Source: Haloarcula pelagica
Lineage (GTDB): Archaea > Halobacteriota > Halobacteria > Halobacteriales > Haloarculaceae
Assembly: GCF_030127105.1 (NCBI RefSeq)
Contig: NZ_CP126161.1
Span: forward strand, 2,976,001 to 3,040,000
Direction of reading: 5' to 3'
DNA length: 64,000 nucleotides
A program made the translations under genes and the position numbers. Within the stretch, counting starts at the first letter, position 1. Every line of letters starts with the position of its first letter. Below are positions 8,716 through 17,415 of the stretch, in pieces. The notes below the pieces were generated by a model. The model was not told the DNA's origin. It did not search any database and worked only from the letters and a program-made list of their open reading frames with translations.

Positions 8716-9989
8716 GCGATCGGCTGGTCAGTCGCCGTGGGTTCCTCGGTTCCTCGGCCGTCCTGGCCGGGACTGCACTCGCCGGCTGTTCCGGTGGGTC
8801 GGCCTCCGGTGACGACACGATCAAACTCGGCGTCCTCGAAGACCGTTCGGGTAACTTCGCGCTCGTCGGGGACCCGAAACACAAGGCGTCGCTGCTGGCG
8901 ATCGAGGAGATCAACGAGAACGGCGGGATCGACGGCCAGCAGATCGAGGTGTTCGACCCGGACCCGCAGTCGGACAATCAGCGCTACCAGGAGCTCACTC
9001 GGCGGATGATCAACCAGAACAACGTCGACGCCCTGTGGGCCGGCTACTCCTCGGCCACCCGCGAGGCCATCCGCCCGATCATCGACCGTGAGGACCAGCT
9101 GTACTTCTACACCACCCAGTACGAGGGCGGTGTCTGTGACAAGAACGTCTTCGCCGTCGGACCGACCGCTCGCCAGCAACTCGGGAGCGTCCTCCCCTAC
9201 CCCGTCGAGGAGTACGGCTCGGACATCTACACCATCGCCGCCGACTACAACTTCGGCCAGCTCTCGGCGGACTGGGTGAAGGTCCTGGCGGACGAGAACA
9301 ACGCGAACGTCATCGGCGAGGAGTTCATCCCCCTGTCGAACTCCCAGTTCGGGTCGACGATCAACCGCATCCAGGAGGCCGACCCGGACTTCGTGATGTC
9401 GATGCTGGTCGGCGCGAACCACACCTCCTTCTACGAGCAGAAGGCCTCGGCCGGGCTGGAGGTGCCGATCGGCACCTCGACGGCGATGGCCCAGGGGTAC
9501 GAACACCGCCGACTGGACCCGCCCGCGATGGCCAACATCTACGCCGGCGTCAACTACATGGAGGAGATCCCGACCCAGCGCAACACCGAGGAGGGCGGCT
9601 TCGTCGACCGCTACTACGAGAAGTTCCCCGACGCCCCCTACCTCAACGAGGAGGCCGAGAACAACTACTTCTCGATCTACATGTACAAGCAGGCCGTCGA
9701 ACAGGCCGGCACGACCGAGCAGGAGGAAGTCAAGGCCGCCTTGGAGTCGGGCATCACGTTCGGCGCGCCCGAAGCACCCGGCGACGAGGAGATCGCCCTC
9801 GACGGCGCGACCCACCACGTCGACCACCACATGTGGGTCATGCGGGCCGACGAGGAGCACAACGTCGAGGCCGTCGACGACCGCGTCATCCCCGAGACGT
9901 TCCTCTCGGAGACGGTCGGCTGTGATCTCACGCAGGAAGACGAGGAGACCCAGTACACCCCCCAGGACTTCTACGAGGAGGCCGGGTAG
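8712..9989 (+). CDS. urtA: Urea ABC transporter substrate-binding lipoprotein UrtA
   Basis: This 425-residue protein binds the solute outside the membrane and presents it to UrtBC. The N-terminus VSRRGFLGSSAVLAGTALAGC is a Tat signal with a lipobox (AGC), so it is a lipid-anchored extracellular protein. The mature part is the periplasmic-binding type I fold of the amide/urea (AmiC/UrtA) group: IKLGVLEDRSGNFALVGDPK, then YSSATREAIRPII, YFYTTQYEGGVCDKNVFAVG and ADYNFGQLSADWV. The urea assignment rests on the five-gene Urt order and the adjacent urease; short-chain amides remain possible. Shine-Dalgarno GGAGGTG precedes it. Confidence 0.92.
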   Translation: MSDRLVSRRGFLGSSAVLAGTALAGCSGGSASGDDTIKLGVLEDRSGNFALVGDPKHKASLLAIEEINENGGIDGQQIEVFDPDPQSDNQRYQELTRRMINQNNVDALWAGYSSATREAIRPIIDREDQLYFYTTQYEGGVCDKNVFAVGPTARQQLGSVLPYPVEEYGSDIYTIAADYNFGQLSADWVKVLADENNANVIGEEFIPLSNSQFGSTINRIQEADPDFVMSMLVGANHTSFYEQKASAGLEVPIGTSTAMAQGYEHRRLDPPAMANIYAGVNYMEEIPTQRNTEEGGFVDRYYEKFPDAPYLNEEAENNYFSIYMYKQAVEQAGTTEQEEVKAALESGITFGAPEAPGDEEIALDGATHHVDHHMWVMRADEEHNVEAVDDRVIPETFLSETVGCDLTQEDEETQYTPQDFYEEAG

Positions 9990-9991
9990 GG

Positions 9992-10930
9992 ATGGTCAAC
10001 GGCCTGAACCTCCTGTTCCAGTTCCTCGATAGCTTCGCCTTTATCGTGCTGGCAGCCGCGGGGTTGGCCATCATCTTCGGGATCATGGGCGTCATCAACC
10101 TCGCACACGGCGAGTTCATCATGGTCGGGGCCTACGCGACGACCCTGGCGAACATCCGGTTGGGACTCCCGCTGCCGGCGGCGATGCTCGTCGGCGTCCT
10201 CGTCTCGGCGGTGTTCGGGCTGCTCGTCGAGCGGGTCGTCATCTCCGGCTGGCTCCCGAACCTCGTCAGCCAGCGCGCCGTCGGACGCGACGTGATCGAA
10301 CCGCTGTACGACCGCCTCGCCGACTCGATGGTCGCGACCTGGGGCCTCTCGCTGATCATGGTCCAGGGCGTGCGCCTGACGCTTGGCAACTCGCTGGATC
10401 AGATCGGGACGCCGCTGGGCAACATCGCCTACAGCGGCTTCTCGTACTCCACCTATCGAGTCTTGCTGGCCGGCGTCGCGCTGGCGGTCCTGGGGATCAC
10501 CTACTACGTGTTCACCCGGACCGAGTACGGGATGCGCGCCCGGGCGACCATCCAGGACGAGGACACGGCCCGAGCGATGGGTGTCGACACGGAGCGGACT
10601 TACATGACGACGTTCGCCTTCGGGTCGGCGCTTGCGGGCCTGACCGGCGCGCTGTACGCGCCGACGATCACGATGGTGCCCGGCCTGGGGAGTTCGTTCC
10701 TCGTCGAGGCCTTCGTCGCCGTCGTCGTCGGCGGCCCCAGCGTCGTGCTGGGGACGACCCTCGCGGGCGGCCTGCTGGGGTCGATCAACGCCGTGTTCTC
10801 GAACCTCGTCGGGACGTTCTTCGGGCGCATCATGCTGCTGTTGACCGCCATCGTGATGATCCGGTTCCTCCCGGAGGGGATCACGGGCTTCGTCGAGCGC
10901 CTCCGCGAACGGCGCCAGGAGGGCGCGTAG
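9992..10930 (+). CDS. urtB: Urea ABC transporter permease UrtB
   Basis: This is a LivH-type membrane permease of 312 residues with about eight to nine helices. Typical segments are AAGLAIIFGIMGVINLAHGE, TWGLSLIMVQGVRLTLGNSL, the cytoplasmic loop TRTEYGMRARATIQDEDTARAMGVDTERTY, which contacts the ATPases, and VVVGGPSVVLGTTLAGGLLG. It starts 2 bp after urtA and abuts urtC with no gap. It is half of the transmembrane channel. Substrate is inferred from operon context. Confidence 0.93.
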   Translation: MVNGLNLLFQFLDSFAFIVLAAAGLAIIFGIMGVINLAHGEFIMVGAYATTLANIRLGLPLPAAMLVGVLVSAVFGLLVERVVISGWLPNLVSQRAVGRDVIEPLYDRLADSMVATWGLSLIMVQGVRLTLGNSLDQIGTPLGNIAYSGFSYSTYRVLLAGVALAVLGITYYVFTRTEYGMRARATIQDEDTARAMGVDTERTYMTTFAFGSALAGLTGALYAPTITMVPGLGSSFLVEAFVAVVVGGPSVVLGTTLAGGLLGSINAVFSNLVGTFFGRIMLLLTAIVMIRFLPEGITGFVERLRERRQEGA

Positions 10931-12049
10931 ATGGCGACCGGCCACTCCGGCGGCGCTGACGCCAACGCCGAGGGCCTGCTCGATCGCCTCGTCGGGCGCT
11001 TCGAGGGACCGAACACCGTCGGGAACTCCCGGCGGTTCTGGGCCGGGTTCGCCGTCGCCGTCCTGGCGCTCGCGGCGTACCCGCTCGCGGTCGGCTCCTA
11101 CCAGGCATCGCGGTTCTCGCTGTTCCTGGTGTACGCCTTCCTCGGGCTCTCGCTGTCGGTCGTCTGGGGCTACGCCGGCATCCTCTCGTTCGGCCAGGTC
11201 GTCTTCTTCGGCTTCGCCGGCTACACCTTCGGGGTCGTCTCGGTCAACTTCGCGACGCCCGCGGGGATCACGGCGGCGTTCGTCGTCGCCGTCATCGGCG
11301 GTGCCCTCGTCGCGGCGACGCTGGGCTACTTCATGTTCTACGGTGGGGTCAGGAACGTCTACGTCACCATCATCACGCTGGTGTCGACGCTCGTGCTCCA
11401 CACGTTCATGGCCCAGACCGCCGGCGACGCCTGGACCATCGGCGAGGCCGCGCTTGGCGGGTTCAACGGGATGCCGACCATCCCGAACCTCGCGCTCGGT
11501 GTCGGCGGCGCGGCGATCACCTTCGACAGCATGACGTTTTACTACTTCGTGCTGGCGCTGCTGCTCGCGACGTATCTGGGGCTGCGGGCGCTGGTCAACT
11601 CCGATTACGGCCGCGTGATGGTCGCGGTGCGAGAGGACGAGGACCGGACCAGGATGTTCGGCTACGATGTCAAGCGCGTGAAACTCGCCGTGTTCACCCT
11701 CGGCGGGGCGCTTGCGGGGCTCTCGGGCGTGCTGTACGCCGCCTGGGGCAACTACATGAGTCCCGGGGTCTTCGAGCTGACCTTCGCCTCGCTGCCGGTC
11801 ATCTGGGTGAGCGTCGGCGGCCGGAAGACGCTGCTGGGCGCGGTCGTCGCCACCGTCGGCATCGAGTTCTTCCGGAACTCGCTGGGTGGCGAACTCGCGT
11901 TCGTCATCGTCGGCGCGCTGCTGTTGCTCTCCATCCTCGCGCTGCCGGGCGGGATCGTCCCGTACATCCACGAGAGCTACACGCAACGACGCGGTTCGAC
12001 GGCGACCTCGGAGCCGACCGAGGCGTCGACGGAGGTAGTCGATCCATGA
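10931..12049 (+). CDS. urtC: Urea ABC transporter permease UrtC
   Basis: This is a LivM-type permease of 372 residues, partner of UrtB. An N-terminal soluble stretch of ~30 residues is followed by about ten helices. SLSVVWGYAGILSFGQVVFFG is the family hallmark, MVAVREDEDRTRMFGYDVKRVKLAVF is the EAA-like coupling loop, and IWVSVGGRKTLLGAVVATVG is near the end. The last ~25 residues are a polar Thr/Glu-rich tail. It overlaps urtD by 4 bp (ATGA). Confidence 0.93.
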   Translation: MATGHSGGADANAEGLLDRLVGRFEGPNTVGNSRRFWAGFAVAVLALAAYPLAVGSYQASRFSLFLVYAFLGLSLSVVWGYAGILSFGQVVFFGFAGYTFGVVSVNFATPAGITAAFVVAVIGGALVAATLGYFMFYGGVRNVYVTIITLVSTLVLHTFMAQTAGDAWTIGEAALGGFNGMPTIPNLALGVGGAAITFDSMTFYYFVLALLLATYLGLRALVNSDYGRVMVAVREDEDRTRMFGYDVKRVKLAVFTLGGALAGLSGVLYAAWGNYMSPGVFELTFASLPVIWVSVGGRKTLLGAVVATVGIEFFRNSLGGELAFVIVGALLLLSILALPGGIVPYIHESYTQRRGSTATSEPTEASTEVVDP

Positions 12050-12840
12050 GTACGAACGACGCGGCGGGCAACCCGAACGTCCGCCAGACGGCTGCGGAAC
12101 TCGCAACGGGCGACCGAACGGACACGCTGTTGGCGACCGACGGCCTCGAAAAGCAGTTCGGCGGCTTCACCGCCATCGACGAGGTCGACTTCAGCGTCGA
12201 GGCCGGCGAACTCCGCTGTCTCATCGGCCCGAACGGCGCCGGCAAGTCGACGCTGCTGAAACTGATCACCGGCACGTACGCGCCGACCGATGGGGGCCTC
12301 TACTACGACGGCCACGAGATCACCGACGAGGAGCCACAGGACCGCGTGAAACGCGGGATCAGTATGAAGTTCCAGGTCCCGTCGGTGTACGGTGAACTGA
12401 CCGTCCGCGAGAACGCGCGGCTCCCGATCCAGCGGTTCGCCGACGGCGACGAGCGCCGGCGGCGCGTCGACGAGGCCATCGAGGCGGCCGGGCTGGCCGG
12501 CTCCGAGGATGTCGACGCGAGCACCCTCTCACACGGGCAACAACAGCAGCTAGAGATCGGGATGGCCGCCTCGCTTGAGCCCGATCTACTCTTGCTTGAC
12601 GAACCGGTCGCCGGCCTCGACGTGGCCGAACGCGAGGCGATCGCCGAGCGGATCACCCGACTCAACGAGGAGGAGGGGATCGCCTTCGTCGTCATCGAAC
12701 ACGACACGGACTTCGTCGCCGAGATCGCCGACGAGGTGACCGTCCTGCACAACGGCGCGGTGTTCCGCGAGGGGCCGATCGAGGAGATCGAGTCCGATCC
12801 GGCGGTCCAGCGAATCTACCTGGGGGAGAGCGACCAATGA
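12046..12840 (+). CDS. urtD: Urea ABC transporter ATPase UrtD
   Basis: This is the LivG-like ATP-binding subunit, 264 residues. Walker A GPNGAGKSTLL lies near residue 65, the Q-loop is at ISMKFQVPSVYGELTV, the signature is LSHGQQQQLEIG (an SHGQ variant typical of UrtD/LivG), Walker B is LLLLDEPVAGLD, and the switch His is in VVIEHDTDFV. The N-terminal ~25 residues are an extra acidic stretch. It overlaps both urtC and urtE by 4 bp, which indicates co-translation. Confidence 0.94.
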   Translation: MSTNDAAGNPNVRQTAAELATGDRTDTLLATDGLEKQFGGFTAIDEVDFSVEAGELRCLIGPNGAGKSTLLKLITGTYAPTDGGLYYDGHEITDEEPQDRVKRGISMKFQVPSVYGELTVRENARLPIQRFADGDERRRRVDEAIEAAGLAGSEDVDASTLSHGQQQQLEIGMAASLEPDLLLLDEPVAGLDVAEREAIAERITRLNEEEGIAFVVIEHDTDFVAEIADEVTVLHNGAVFREGPIEEIESDPAVQRIYLGESDQ

Positions 12841-13547
12841 CGGACCTGGTCCTCGAACTCGACGGCGTGACCGCCGCCTACGACTCGACGCCCATCCTCC
12901 GGGAGGTCGACCTCTCGGTCCAGTCCGGCGAGATCGTCGGCGTGATGGGGAAAAACGGGGTCGGCAAGACGACGCTTATGAAGACGGTCATCGGCCTGCT
13001 CGAACCTGTCTACGGGACGATTACCTACGACGGTACCGACGTGACGACCGACGACGCAGACGAACGAGCCCGTGCCGGTATCGGCTACATCCCGCAGGGC
13101 CGGGACGTGTTCCCGAAACTCACCGTCGAGCAGAACATCAAGATGGGCGAGACGGTCAACGCCGACAGCTCGGAGACGCTGTACGACGAGATATACGACT
13201 ACTTCCCGATCCTCGACGAGCGGGCCGGCCAGCAGGCCGGCACCCTCTCGGGGGGCCAACAGCAGATGCTCGCCATCGCGCGGGCGCTCGTCTCGAACCC
13301 CGACCTGCTCTTGCTCGACGAACCCAGCGAGGGCATCCAGCCCTCGATCGTCGACCAGATCAGCCAGGACATGCAGACGATCAACGACGAACTCGGGACG
13401 ACGATCCTCTTCGTCGAACAGAACCTCGGGGTCATCCGCGAGATGGCCGATCGCTGTTACGCGATGGAACGGGGCGAGATCGTCGACGAGGTCGGTCCCG
13501 CGACGCTCGCCGACGAGGACGCCATCGCCGAGTACCTGGCCGTCTAA
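12837..13547 (+). CDS. urtE: Urea ABC transporter ATPase UrtE
   Basis: This is the LivF-like ATPase, 236 residues. Walker A GKNGVGKTTLM is near residue 38, the Q-loop is YIPQGRDVFPKLTV, the signature is LSGGQQQMLAIA, Walker B is LLLLDEPSEGIQPSIV, and the switch His position is occupied by Gln in LFVEQNLGVI, as usual for this subfamily. YIPQGRDVFPKLTVEQN is a UrtE-like signature. It is the last gene of urtABCDE, and a 70-bp gap follows. Confidence 0.94.
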   Translation: MTDLVLELDGVTAAYDSTPILREVDLSVQSGEIVGVMGKNGVGKTTLMKTVIGLLEPVYGTITYDGTDVTTDDADERARAGIGYIPQGRDVFPKLTVEQNIKMGETVNADSSETLYDEIYDYFPILDERAGQQAGTLSGGQQQMLAIARALVSNPDLLLLDEPSEGIQPSIVDQISQDMQTINDELGTTILFVEQNLGVIREMADRCYAMERGEIVDEVGPATLADEDAIAEYLAV

Positions 13548-13617
13548 GTCCGGTCGGTTTCGCGTTTCGCTGCCCGGTCGAAACAATTCTAAGCCCGTAT
13601 CGCCTATCTCGGGTACT

Positions 13618-14070
13618 GTGCTGTTCGCCCGTCGGACCCGCTCGCTGACGATTCCCGACGAGCTACGGGACTCGATCGCGGCCAACATCGCGGCGAACCA
13701 TCCTCACGAGGCGGGCGGGTATCTCGCCTGTGTGAGACGGGACGACCGGCTGTACGCGACCGAACACGTCCCGCTGGAGAACGTCGCCACGGAGCCGCGA
13801 CGGCGGTTCGTCGCCACGGCCACCGACCGCGTCCCGCCGGAACCACGGGTGTTCTATCACTCCCACACGTCGGCCTCGACGCCCTCTGGACTGACGGGTG
13901 TCGACCGGCGGAACATCCACGACCCGCTCGCGATGGTCGTGTTCGCCCCCCACGGGGAGCCCTACAGCTACCGCCTGTTCCGCCTGGGGCTGCTCGGCTG
14001 GCGGGAGATGCCGGTCACGACAGCCGACGGGGACCCGGCCGAGCCAGCTAGGCTACCCCGCCTCGTGTAA
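13618..14070 (+). CDS. JAMM/MPN-fold putative metalloprotease with atypical zinc loop
   Basis: This is a 150-residue protein from GTG 13618. It shows the JAMM pattern: Glu31 in HPHEAGGYL, then HSH at residues 81-83 in VFYHSHTSASTPSGLTGVDRR. The canonical motif is HxH-x7-S-x2-D; here Ser90 and Asp96 are spaced by five residues instead of two, so the zinc loop is about three residues longer. Known archaeal relatives remove SAMP ubiquitin-like tags; this one may do so, may act in small-molecule cleavage, or may be inactive. It lies 70 bp after urtE, in the same orientation, so it may be co-transcribed with the urea transporter. Confidence 0.65.
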   Translation: MLFARRTRSLTIPDELRDSIAANIAANHPHEAGGYLACVRRDDRLYATEHVPLENVATEPRRRFVATATDRVPPEPRVFYHSHTSASTPSGLTGVDRRNIHDPLAMVVFAPHGEPYSYRLFRLGLLGWREMPVTTADGDPAEPARLPRLV

Positions 14071-14179
14071 CCTCTCACGGGACGCTTTCGACCACGCGCT
14101 ACCGGGGTTCGTCGGACTACGAAAAAGCACTGCGAACGCACCGAAAACCGCAGTCGTCAAAGCCGACCCAGTCGAGGAG

Positions 14180-15742
14180 TCAGTCCTCCTCGCCGCCGGC
14201 GACGATGTTGGGGCTCTCCTGGCGTTCGAGACTGTGGATCGGGTAGTCGTCCTTGGTGAGGTACGCGACCACGAGGAAGGTCACGAGACTCACAGCGGCG
14301 GCGATGAACGTCGGCAGGCCGTCGAACGACGCGGTGAAGATGTCGTTCGGGATGTACAGCAGCGTGTTCTGGTAGGCGTAGGTCGTCGGCACCAGCACGA
14401 ACAGGACGAGGCGGGTCGCGGAGCCAGCGAGCATCGAACTCAGTGCTGCCGGCGTGGTCGAGATGTCAGACCAGTACAGCCCCATCACCATCGGGACGAG
14501 CGCGCCGGCGAGCATGATGTCGAACGCCAGCACGAGCAACATCCCGGTCGCGGACACACGAATCGCGAGGAACACGCCCAGCAGGGTGATCGGGACGGAC
14601 ATCAGGCGCGTGACGCTGAGCAGTTTGTCGCTCTCGGTGCCGAAAAAGCCCTCGTCGGACCCGCCGTCGGTGGCCGTCGGCGTCTCGCCTGCGCTGTCCT
14701 CGTCGACGCGGATCCCGACGACGTTCCGGGCCATGACCGCCGAGGTCCCCAGGATCGCGCCGTCGCTCGTCGAGAACGAGGCGGCGACGATGCCGGCCAG
14801 GACGAGCGCGGCGAGCCACGGCGGCACGGCGTTTTGCAACAGCGTGTACAGCACGGCCTGGCTCCCGGCCTCGACGCCGATCGACGAGAGGATCGAGTTC
14901 GCCGAGAGCGCGACGATCGAGAACGGGATACCGATGATGAGCGTGCCGGCCGACCCGATGAAGCAGGCCTTCTGTGCGGTCTCGGGGTCGTCGGCCGCGA
15001 ACACCCGTTCCATGAAGTCGATGGCGACGATGTCACCGAGCCCCAGCGCGACGATCGTCGCGAGGTTGATGTACGCCCCCTGACTCGGGTCGGTAAGCTG
15101 TCCGAGGTTCGTCGGACCCATCCCGGCGGGGATCGTGAACCCGTAGTTCGTCGCGATGTAGACGATCAGCGCCATGGAGCCGACGAATGCGATCCCGGCC
15201 TGTATCACGTCGGTGTAGGCGACCGAGAACAGGCCGCCGGCGACGGTGTAGGCCAGCACGAGCCCGGCGATGATGAACACGCCGACCTGGAAGCTCGTCC
15301 CGACGAAGATCTGGAAGAGAAAGCCCCCGGCGACCAGGTTCCCCGCCAGCAGGAACGCGTAGGCGATCGACATGATGAAACTGGCGACGATCTCGACGGT
15401 GCGGCCGTACTTCCGACGGAAGAAGTCGGGCAGCGTCGTGAGGTTCAGCCGGTTCATCGGTTTCGCGAAGAACAGGCCCGTGATGAACAGACACAGCGCC
15501 AGGCCGACGGGCAGCGCCGCGCCGGCCCAGAACCCGAAGTCGGCCGCGAGGTCGGTGTTGCCAAGCGTCGCGTTCGAGTCAAGCGACTGTGCCATCAACG
15601 TCGCCGCGGCCAGCGGGAGGATGAGTCCCCGTCCGGCGACGATGTAGTTGATGCTGTCGCCCTTGACCTTCCGGGCGACGTAGAACCCGATCCCCATCAT
15701 CGTCACGATCGTGGCGGCGAGTCCGTAGATGATGACGCTCAC
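14180..15742 (-). CDS. Sodium:solute symporter family (SSS) transporter
   Basis: This is a 520-residue membrane protein with about 13 helices. Typical SSS segments are GDSINYIVAGRGLILPLAAATLMAQ (helix 1), LNLTTLPDFFRRKYGR, YTVAGGLFSVAYTDVIQ (the characteristic GGxxSVxxTDxxQ), and AGIVAASFSTSDGAILGTSAVMARNVVG, with the Ser/Thr pair near the sodium site. It should use the sodium gradient to import a solute. The substrate is not evident; lying between urea uptake genes and a ureohydrolase, urea, a polyamine or a guanidino compound are candidates. It is divergent from the AbrB/PhoU regulator, with a 420-bp gap holding a palindrome. Confidence 0.85.
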   Translation of the reverse strand: MSVIIYGLAATIVTMMGIGFYVARKVKGDSINYIVAGRGLILPLAAATLMAQSLDSNATLGNTDLAADFGFWAGAALPVGLALCLFITGLFFAKPMNRLNLTTLPDFFRRKYGRTVEIVASFIMSIAYAFLLAGNLVAGGFLFQIFVGTSFQVGVFIIAGLVLAYTVAGGLFSVAYTDVIQAGIAFVGSMALIVYIATNYGFTIPAGMGPTNLGQLTDPSQGAYINLATIVALGLGDIVAIDFMERVFAADDPETAQKACFIGSAGTLIIGIPFSIVALSANSILSSIGVEAGSQAVLYTLLQNAVPPWLAALVLAGIVAASFSTSDGAILGTSAVMARNVVGIRVDEDSAGETPTATDGGSDEGFFGTESDKLLSVTRLMSVPITLLGVFLAIRVSATGMLLVLAFDIMLAGALVPMVMGLYWSDISTTPAALSSMLAGSATRLVLFVLVPTTYAYQNTLLYIPNDIFTASFDGLPTFIAAAVSLVTFLVVAYLTKDDYPIHSLERQESPNIVAGGEED

Positions 15743-16163
15743 GCCACGCCACCTCGATTGACGATCGAACGGGAATTATCGGTCGTATCGAGCGATCCGA
15801 CAGTTTTCCCCCGAGACTGCGTCAGGGTCGCGTATGATTCGGTCACAACACTTCCGAATTAGCCACTACACAAAGGCATTTTCAAGGTATTGTTTACAGA
15901 GTGTTGTTATCTCGTAACGAGCATCCACTGTAAACGTCTGCTGGTAGACACACGTACAGTAGATGTCTACCCAAGTTCCCTAACAGTATTTTAAGACTTT
16001 CCACACTGAGGCTGATTATCGTATGTCCACTTATATACGAATACGTAGAATTTGTTCCAACCAAAAGCGCAAACTACTGTCTGATAAGACGATAAATAGA
16101 GCGATTAATGCACAGACAGGAACAGTGTGGAGGAAGCGAACAGTGACTCCCGATCCGGTCCGG
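15743..16163. promoter_or_regulatory. AT-rich divergent promoter region with palindrome
   Basis: This 421-bp region between the symporter (minus) and the AbrB/PhoU gene (plus) is much richer in A+T than either gene and contains no credible gene. It holds a palindrome GGTAGAC-N15-GTCTACC (15943-15971) roughly midway, and several TATA-like runs near 16030, 16090 and 16100. The position fits a shared control region for both genes. Confidence 0.5.
15943..15971. promoter_or_regulatory. Candidate operator palindrome GGTAGAC-N15-GTCTACC
   Basis: Perfect 7-bp inverted arms occur at 15943-15949 and 15965-15971 around a 15-nt spacer. It lies about 200 bp from each of two divergent starts. The AbrB-type protein encoded next to it is one possible ligand; this is inference. 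Confidence 0.45.
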
Positions 16164-17186
16164 ATGAAACGGAAAGTCCAGCAACTGGGGTCGTCGACGC
16201 TGGCCGTGACGGTCCCGGCCGAGTGGGCGCGGTATCACAGTATCGAGAAGGGCGACGAGATCATCGTCCAGCGCGACGAGAACGGCGGTTCGCTCCTGCT
16301 GGTCCCCGAGCAGCCGACCATCGAGGACACCGAGGCGACCATCGACGCAGACACGCTGACTGACGAGGCCTTAGAGCGGGCGGTCGTGACCCAGTACGTC
16401 CTGGGCCGGCAGTTGATCCGAGTCGAGTCGACGACGCCGCTGTCGATCGACCACCACGACGCGATCAGACGCGCCGAGCGGCGCCTCATGGGGCTGGGAA
16501 TCGTCGAACAGGGCGACGGGCACGTCACCGTCAGGTGTTCGGTCGCCCCGGGCGATTTCGACCTCCCGACGCTTCTGGGTCGGCTCAGCCGCACCGAGGC
16601 GATGATGCGGACGGAGGCGATGACGGCTATCGCCGACGGCGACGCCGAGCGCGCGCGGAGCAACGACGCCCGGTACGAACAGGCCGAGAAACTGTTCTAC
16701 CTGTTTCTCAGGCTCGTGTTCGCGACCTACCGGAACCCCCGTCTCAACCGGGCCGTCGGGCTCGAAACCGGGTTCCCGCTCATCGGGTACCGCTCGGTCG
16801 CACAGGACGTGATGCTGATGGCCGACATCGCCCGCGAGATCGGGACGCTGGTCGCCGACGGCGAGGGCACGGCGACCGATCCGACGACCGCCGAACAGCT
16901 GCGTGAACTGGGCAGCGCGCTCGACGACGCCACCTCGACGACGATCGCTGCCGTCACCTCCGCCGACTACGACGCCACGGCGGAGGCCCGCGAGCGGTTC
17001 GACACCGTCGACGAGCGCATCGACGCGCTGAACGACCACCTGATGGCCGAGCGGCCCGAACCGTTGTTAGCGCTCCAGCGGGCCGTCGTCCTCCTCGAAC
17101 GGAGCGCCAGGCACGCGCGGGACAGCCTCGCGGTCGCGACCCACCTGGCGTTCCGTGCGGACCCCGACCTGGTCACCAGCCAGTAG
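16164..17186 (+). CDS. PhoU-domain protein with N-terminal SpoVT/AbrB DNA-binding domain
   Basis: This is a 340-residue protein. Residues 1-50 (MKRKVQQLGSSTLAVTVPAE, YHSIEKGDEIIV) form a swapped-hairpin AbrB DNA-binding domain. The remainder is two PhoU-like three-helix repeats (around 120-210 and 230-335), with the E-x-x-x-D type metal-binding character of PhoU. Archaeal members are annotated as phosphate uptake regulators, but no pst genes are near; here it sits between a symporter and a ureohydrolase and may regulate them. ATG 16164 is used; an in-frame GTG 21 bp upstream (16143) is the alternative. Confidence 0.8.
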   Translation: MKRKVQQLGSSTLAVTVPAEWARYHSIEKGDEIIVQRDENGGSLLLVPEQPTIEDTEATIDADTLTDEALERAVVTQYVLGRQLIRVESTTPLSIDHHDAIRRAERRLMGLGIVEQGDGHVTVRCSVAPGDFDLPTLLGRLSRTEAMMRTEAMTAIADGDAERARSNDARYEQAEKLFYLFLRLVFATYRNPRLNRAVGLETGFPLIGYRSVAQDVMLMADIAREIGTLVADGEGTATDPTTAEQLRELGSALDDATSTTIAAVTSADYDATAEARERFDTVDERIDALNDHLMAERPEPLLALQRAVVLLERSARHARDSLAVATHLAFRADPDLVTSQ

Positions 17187-17415
17187 GGGGGCCGTGCTCC
17201 CGTCCGTTCTCTCTCGGTGCCGACAGCCCTCTCGTCCGTGCCGGTCGTCTCCTTTCACACCTTAAGGATACCCGAACGGTACATGCCTGCACCAGTTCAT
17301 CGGGGCGGGTATTACACATTCGAAGGAACGCTTTTCAGTAGTGTCTGTCCATCCATTACTGTCGATAAAATCGGGCGATCCCGCTCGAAATGCAGTCAAA
17401 AACACTACGATCACC
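17187..17415 (+). promoter_or_regulatory. Intergenic promoter region of the ureohydrolase gene
   Basis: This 229-bp gap holds AT-rich stretches (TATTACACATTCG near 17310 and CGATAAAATC near 17362) that could serve as TATA elements for the ureohydrolase. No inverted repeat resembling the NikR or GTAGAC palindromes was found. Confidence 0.3.

Noticed and set aside
9971-12106. 711-codon open frame antisense to urtB/urtC
   Set aside because: Arg/Asp/Glu-rich shadow of clear permease genes; no domain.
13898-15862. 654-codon open frame antisense to the sodium symporter
   Set aside because: The symporter on the other strand has family motifs and membrane helices; this frame has only charged low-complexity sequence.
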